9,673 bases of DNA from Rhabdothermincola sp037478855 (GTDB lineage Bacteria > Actinomycetota > Acidimicrobiia > Acidimicrobiales > Acidimicrobilacustridaceae): the NCBI GenBank assembly GCA_037478855.1, contig JBBFLY010000088.1:1-9673 (forward strand). The letters run 5' to 3'. Shown piece after piece: positions 7,251-9,673 of this stretch (position 1 is its first letter; the number at the start of each line of letters is the position of its first letter). Made by a program: the position numbers and the translations under genes. The notes beneath the pieces are model-generated. The model was given only the letters and a program-made list of their open reading frames with translations. It made no database searches and had not been told where the DNA came from.

Positions 7251-8336
7251 CTAGGAAGCATAGAACGGCCCTGTGCGGGCCTCCGCGGGAACCTGTGCGC
7301 CGGGGCTGAGCACGGCGAAGGGGCCCACCCGGGCGTGATCGCCGATCTCGGCGTCACGGGCAACCGTCTGCTCGACGGTCGCACCCGAGCCGACGACGCA
7401 GTCGACCAGCCGAGTGTTCGGTCCGATCTCCGCACCCGCGCCGATGATGCACCGCCCTTGGAGAAGCGTGCCCGGGAAGAGGGTAACGTCGGCAGAGAGC
7501 ACCACGGTGGCGTCGATGTAGGTGCGCTCCGGATCGAGCATGGTGACACCCCTGCGGAGCCAGCTCTCGTTGGTGCGACGCCGCAGCTCCGCCTCGGCCA
7601 CGGCGAGCTGGAGGCGGTCGTTCACCCCTTGGGTCTCGGTCGGGTCGTCCGCGACCATGGAGACGACGGGGTAGCCGGCGTCATGGAGCACCTCGACGAC
7701 GTCGGTCAGGTAGTACTCGCCTTGTGCGTTCTCCGGGCTGAGGCGGCGCAGCGCGGGCGCGAGCACGCTGCGGCGGAAGCAGTAGATCGAGGTGTTCACC
7801 TCGTCGACGAGCCGCTCGTCGGCGTTTGCGTCGGCTTCCTCGACGATCCGCGCGACGCGGCCGTCTCTGCCTCGCAACACCCGGCCGTATCCGGTGGGAT
7901 CAGCCACCCGGGCGGTGAGCAGCGTGCAGGCCGCGTCCGTCTCACGATGGTGCCGCACGAGCGCAGCGATGGTGGCGGGGCGCAGCAGTGGCGTGTCCCC
8001 CGGTAGCACGATCAGGTCACCCTCGTCGACGTCCTCATCGGGGAACGCGGTGAGCCCGACGCTCACCGCGTCGCCGGTGCCCCGCTGGACGTGCTGCTCC
8101 ACGAAGTCGAGCAGCAGGTCGGGAGCTTCCTCCTGGAGCTTCTTGGTGACCCGCTCTGCGCCGTGACCGACCACCACCACGACCCGCTCGACCTTGCACT
8201 CGCTCAAGGCGTCGAGCACGTACAGCAGCATCGCCCGACCGCACAGCAGGTGGAGGGGCTTGGGCCGTGCCGACCGCATCCGGGTGCCTTCCCCCGCAGC
8301 CAGGACGATGGCGGAGATGGGGCGGTCCTCGGTCAT
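7251..8336 (-). CDS. glmU: UDP-N-acetylglucosamine pyrophosphorylase, GlmU-type, lacking most of the acetyltransferase domain
   Basis: Predicted to join GlcNAc-1-phosphate and UTP into UDP-GlcNAc for cell-wall and glycan synthesis. The N-terminal nucleotidyltransferase (about 1-240) is complete: L-A-A-G-E-G-T-R-M at 12-20 with Lys26, Q-R-G-T-G-D-A at 84-90, metal ligand Asp114 in P-G-D-T-P-L-L, G-Y-G-R-V at 149-153, Glu166-Glu167, N-T-S-I-Y at 181-185 and G-V-N-D-R at 237-241. A left-handed beta helix starts near 266 but stops at residue 361, whereas typical GlmU has 450-495 residues. The lost part normally holds the acetyltransferase active site (His363, Tyr366, Asn377 and Lys392 in E. coli numbering, from memory). 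The normally Arg-containing F-A-R-L-R-P-G-A is F-A-V-L-S-P-G-A here. The start is the ATG at 8336; prs follows with no gap. Activity is therefore probably uridylyl transfer only. Confidence 0.92.
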   Translation of the reverse strand: MTEDRPISAIVLAAGEGTRMRSARPKPLHLLCGRAMLLYVLDALSECKVERVVVVVGHGAERVTKKLQEEAPDLLLDFVEQHVQRGTGDAVSVGLTAFPDEDVDEGDLIVLPGDTPLLRPATIAALVRHHRETDAACTLLTARVADPTGYGRVLRGRDGRVARIVEEADANADERLVDEVNTSIYCFRRSVLAPALRRLSPENAQGEYYLTDVVEVLHDAGYPVVSMVADDPTETQGVNDRLQLAVAEAELRRRTNESWLRRGVTMLDPERTYIDATVVLSADVTLFPGTLLQGRCIIGAGAEIGPNTRLVDCVVGSGATVEQTVARDAEIGDHARVGPFAVLSPGAQVPAEARTGPFYAS

Positions 8337-8362
8337 GAGGAAGTTCTAGCGGGGCTGGGCGC

Positions 8363-8368
8363 TAGGGT
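8363..8368 (+). promoter_or_regulatory. Candidate -10 element of tRNA-Gln
   Basis: TAGGGT fits TANNNT and ends 11 bases before the tRNA 5' end, which would give a pre-tRNA leader of about five nucleotides. No good -35 is visible at 16-18 bases. The region is shared with the divergent glmU start at 8336, where the minus strand has only a weak TAGAAC. Confidence 0.35.
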
Positions 8369-8379
8369 CTAGGAGCCCT

Positions 8380-8451
8380 TCGGGGGTGATGTAATTGGCA
8401 ACATGCGAGGTTTTGGTCCTCGTCTTCGGGGTTCGAGTCCCTGCCCCCGAG
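8380..8451 (+). tRNA. tRNA-Gln, anticodon UUG
   Basis: A full cloverleaf can be folded by eye: acceptor TCGGGGG (8380-8386) with CCCCCGA (8444-8450); D stem ATGT/ACAT (8389-8392, 8401-8404) around AATTGGCA; anticodon stem CGAGG/CCTCG (8406-8410, 8418-8422) with loop TTTTGGT and anticodon TTG at 8413-8415; four-base variable loop TCTT; T arm CGGGG-TTCGAGT-CCCTG (8427-8443). The discriminator is G at 8451, as usual for glutamine tRNA. CCA is not encoded (CTC follows), so it must be added enzymatically. It lies 43 bases from the divergent glmU start and about 50 bases before the bS22-type gene on the same strand. Confidence 0.95.
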
Positions 8452-8453
8452 CT

Positions 8454-8469
8454 CCCGCATTGGTGCGGG
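8454..8469 (+). terminator. Hairpin just after tRNA-Gln
   Basis: CCCGCA-TTGG-TGCGGG forms a 6-bp GC-rich stem with a four-base loop, beginning three bases after the tRNA 3' end. There is no U tract, so termination would be of the weak actinobacterial type; it could equally be a 3' processing signal. Its right arm overlaps the region expected to hold a -35 for the next gene. Confidence 0.4.
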
Positions 8470-8484
8470 CACGACCGATACCGG

Positions 8485-8490
8485 TAAGGT
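8485..8490 (+). promoter_or_regulatory. Candidate -10 element (or ribosome binding site) of the bS22-type gene
   Basis: TAAGGT fits TANNNT and ends exactly 10 bases before the ATG at 8501; a TTGGTG lies 19 bases upstream of it. As a -10 it predicts a nearly leaderless mRNA. The contained AAGG could instead act as a Shine-Dalgarno, although its 11-base distance to the ATG is long. Confidence 0.4.
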
Positions 8491-8500
8491 GCCCGGCGCC

Positions 8501-8602
8501 ATGGGCTCACTGATCAAGAAGCGCCGTAAGCGGATGCGCAAGAAGAAGCACAAGAAGATGCTCAAGCGCACGCGGTTCCAACGCCGCGCCGCCGGCAAGT
8601 AG
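8501..8602 (+). CDS. 33-residue ribosomal protein bS22-type (AURKAIP1/COX24 domain)
   Basis: A tiny, extremely basic protein: M-G-S-L-I-K-K-R-R-K-R-M, then a Lys-rich stretch, then R-T-R-F-Q-R-R-A-A-G-K at the end. It closely matches, from memory, the 33-residue actinobacterial AURKAIP1/COX24-domain protein seen as bS22 in the 30S subunit of Mycobacterium smegmatis, where it lies near the decoding centre. Length, the M-G-S-hydrophobic-I-K-K-R-R-K-R-M start and the final G-K all agree. Over half its residues are Lys or Arg, consistent with binding rRNA. It is transcribed in the same direction as tRNA-Gln just upstream and converges on ispE, with only 16 bases between the two stops. Genes this short are often missed by automatic annotation. 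Confidence 0.9.
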   Translation: MGSLIKKRRKRMRKKKHKKMLKRTRFQRRAAGK

Positions 8603-8618
8603 TCCGCCAGCCCGTTCG

Positions 8619-9341
8619 TCAGCCCACCGACGTCCGCACCACCACAGCGCGCTCGACCGTGTGCGCTCCCTCGACGAACCACGTCGAGCCACTGCCCGCG
8701 AGCCGTGGTCGCTGTCCGGTCGCGTCGGCGAGCCGGTCGCGCCACTCCGCCAGACGCGGTTCGACTGCGAGGGCTGCGGGCTCCAGGTCGTTGCCGTGCT
8801 CGCCTGAGGGTCCTCCCATGCGGTCCCACTGGCGGTAGACCTCGACCGTCGAGCATCCGAACGGCGGGATCAGCAACGTGAAGCACCGCTCGACGGGCGG
8901 GAGCGGCTCGACGATCTCACCGATCCCTCGGACCCGCGCTCGACCTCCGACCAAGCAGAACGGCACATCGGCACCGATCGTCGCTGCTCGCTGCAGGTCG
9001 TCGAAGCCGGCGACCCGCAGCACGGCTGCAGCATCGCTCGAACCACCACCCAGACCCGCCCCGGGAGGGATCCGCTTCTCGAGGCGGATGTGCGCCCGAA
9101 ACCCAGCGAGCAGCTGGGCCCTGCGCACGAGGTTGTCGTCGCCGGTGGGGATCGGCGCGCCGTCCGCTGCGACCACCTCCAGCCCGTCGCCCTCGGTGAT
9201 CGTGAGGACATCGCACAGGTCGAGGCTCACCATCTCCGCGTCGATCAGGTGGTAGCCGTCGGGACGAACCCCGGTGATGCGCAGGGAGAGGGTCAGCTTC
9301 GCGGGAGCGGTGACGACGATCTCAGATGGCACGGGGCTCAC
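8619..9341 (-). CDS. ispE: 4-diphosphocytidyl-2-C-methyl-D-erythritol kinase IspE (compact form)
   Basis: GHMP-family kinase of the MEP pathway; uses ATP to phosphorylate CDP-methylerythritol towards IPP and DMAPP. Visible motifs: A-P-A-K-L-T-L-S-L with catalytic Lys15, D-G-Y-H at 28-31, the ATP-binding loop P-P-G-A-G-L-G-G-G-S-S-D at 92-103, G-A-D-V-P-F with catalytic Asp125, N-D-L-E-P, and the C-terminal L-A-G-S-G-S-T. At 240 residues it is shorter than the usual 280-300; the stretches before the ATP loop and between it and G-A-D-V-P-F look shortened. The usual Asn two residues after the catalytic Lys is Thr. The first start is GTG at 9341; a second GTG at 9332 (codon 4) sits 7 bases after TAGGGT and may be the true, leaderless start. 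It follows the upstream partial gene by 53 bases and converges on the bS22-type gene. Confidence 0.93.
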   Translation of the reverse strand: MSPVPSEIVVTAPAKLTLSLRITGVRPDGYHLIDAEMVSLDLCDVLTITEGDGLEVVAADGAPIPTGDDNLVRRAQLLAGFRAHIRLEKRIPPGAGLGGGSSDAAAVLRVAGFDDLQRAATIGADVPFCLVGGRARVRGIGEIVEPLPPVERCFTLLIPPFGCSTVEVYRQWDRMGGPSGEHGNDLEPAALAVEPRLAEWRDRLADATGQRPRLAGSGSTWFVEGAHTVERAVVVRTSVG

Positions 9342-9345
9342 CCTA
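9340..9345 (-). promoter_or_regulatory. Candidate -10 element of ispE
   Basis: The minus strand reads TAGGGT, overlapping the first possible GTG start. It is followed by seven bases and then GTG at 9332, the spacing expected of a leaderless actinobacterial gene. If correct, the protein would start M-P-S-E-I-V-V. No -35 is evident; motif-based inference. Confidence 0.3.
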
Positions 9346-9394
9346 GGACGGGGCGCTGCGGGGGCTGGTGGGTTGATGCTGGTGGTGGCCGGTC

Positions 9395-9673
9395 TCAGCG
9401 GACGACGGCCTGCACCTCGACCACCCGCACCGGCATCGTCGCACTACGAGTGAGCACCCCCAGATCACCACCCACCCCGGTGCTCGCGAACCACCGCACC
9501 GCATACGACACCGTCCCCGTCACCTCGAACACCCCCGACGGTCGCCCCCACGACGACCACCCATACGTGTACGAACACGAACTGCGCTGCACCACCACCG
9601 GCCGACCCGGATCAAAACGCGTCCCCGGCCCCTCACAGCGCACCCTGCCCCCATCACCCAGATCCCAACTCAC
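9395..9673 (-). CDS. Probable secreted or surface protein with PKD-like domain (C-terminal part only)
   Basis: Only the last 93 codons are in the window; the first visible codon (GTG at 9673) is probably an internal Val. The fragment begins with S-W-D-L-G-D-G, the W-D-x-G-D-G turn typical of PKD-like beta-sandwich domains, followed by R-C-E-G-P-G-T, then S-S-C-S-Y-T-Y and alternating Val/Thr beta strands (V-T-G-T-V-S-Y-A-V-R-W). The two Cys residues probably form a disulfide, consistent with an exported protein. It ends in V-E-V-Q-A-V-V-R. Similar C-termini occur, from memory, in actinobacterial secreted proteins of unknown role. Codons favour G or T in third position (GTG, GGG, TCG, ACG, GGT, GAT), unlike the C-ending codons of the genes around it. 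The full architecture and signal peptide lie outside the window. Confidence 0.7.
   Translation of the reverse strand: MSWDLGDGGRVRCEGPGTRFDPGRPVVVQRSSCSYTYGWSSWGRPSGVFEVTGTVSYAVRWFASTGVGGDLGVLTRSATMPVRVVEVQAVVR

Noticed and set aside
7251..7260. Short GlmU explained as a frameshift or sequencing error
   Set aside because: No acetyltransferase remnant could follow, because prs starts directly after the stop with an intact N-terminus; a single-base error could not hide about 100 missing codons.
8362..8886. A 174-codon minus-strand frame across tRNA-Gln and the bS22-type gene
   Set aside because: It overlaps a clear cloverleaf tRNA and a clear small ribosomal protein gene on the other strand, plus ispE in another frame.
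1..9673. CRISPR array, insertion sequence, prophage or toxin-antitoxin genes
   Set aside because: No regularly spaced direct repeats, no transposase or integrase motifs, and essentially all sequence is accounted for by housekeeping genes.

Overview
This window is a GC-rich chromosomal segment from an actinobacterium, most likely of the class Acidimicrobiia. The evidence is high GC with GTG starts, a 33-residue bS22-type ribosomal protein, TANNNT -10 elements a few bases upstream of start codons, a compact IspE with an A-K-L-T-L-S-L N-terminus, and the order glmU-prs-rplY-pth-mfd-foldase. The lineage is inferred from gene order and protein style, not from a database search. It is essentially a housekeeping region: I see no transposase, integrase, CRISPR array, toxin-antitoxin pair or phage gene.

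Almost everything is on the minus strand. Read 5'->3' on that strand (from the right edge), it runs: the C-terminal end of a probable secreted PKD-like protein (9395-9673, cut by the window); ispE of the MEP isoprenoid pathway (8619-9341); glmU, an unusually short UDP-GlcNAc pyrophosphorylase (7251-8336); prs, PRPP synthase (6267-7247), starting directly at the glmU stop; rplY, ribosomal protein bL25 (5167-5853); pth, peptidyl-tRNA hydrolase (4579-5154); mfd, transcription-repair coupling factor (1086-4502); and a lipoprotein-like SurA/PrsA parvulin foldase (1-1046, cut by the left edge). Three plus-strand genes break this series: tRNA-Gln(UUG) at 8380-8451, a bS22-type 33-residue protein at 8501-8602, and a 93-residue two-helix membrane protein at 5954-6235 inserted between prs and rplY.

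The genes fall into linked tasks: precursor supply (UDP-GlcNAc, PRPP, isoprenoid intermediates), translation (tRNA-Gln, bS22, bL25, Pth), transcription-coupled repair (Mfd) and export or folding (parvulin, secreted protein). No gap exceeds about 100 bases. The noteworthy gaps are 5854-5953, which holds a DevR/DosR-like dyad between two divergent genes; 4503-4578, which holds overlapping inverted repeats before mfd; and 8337-8379 plus 8452-8500, which hold tRNA and bS22 control elements.

I found no whole undescribed system. The points most worth checking are a GlmU whose acetyltransferase half is missing by design rather than by frameshift, a recurring TANNNT-N10-ATG layout at three genes, the GGGAC-N4-GTCCC dyad, and a partial secreted-protein gene whose codon use differs visibly from its neighbours.
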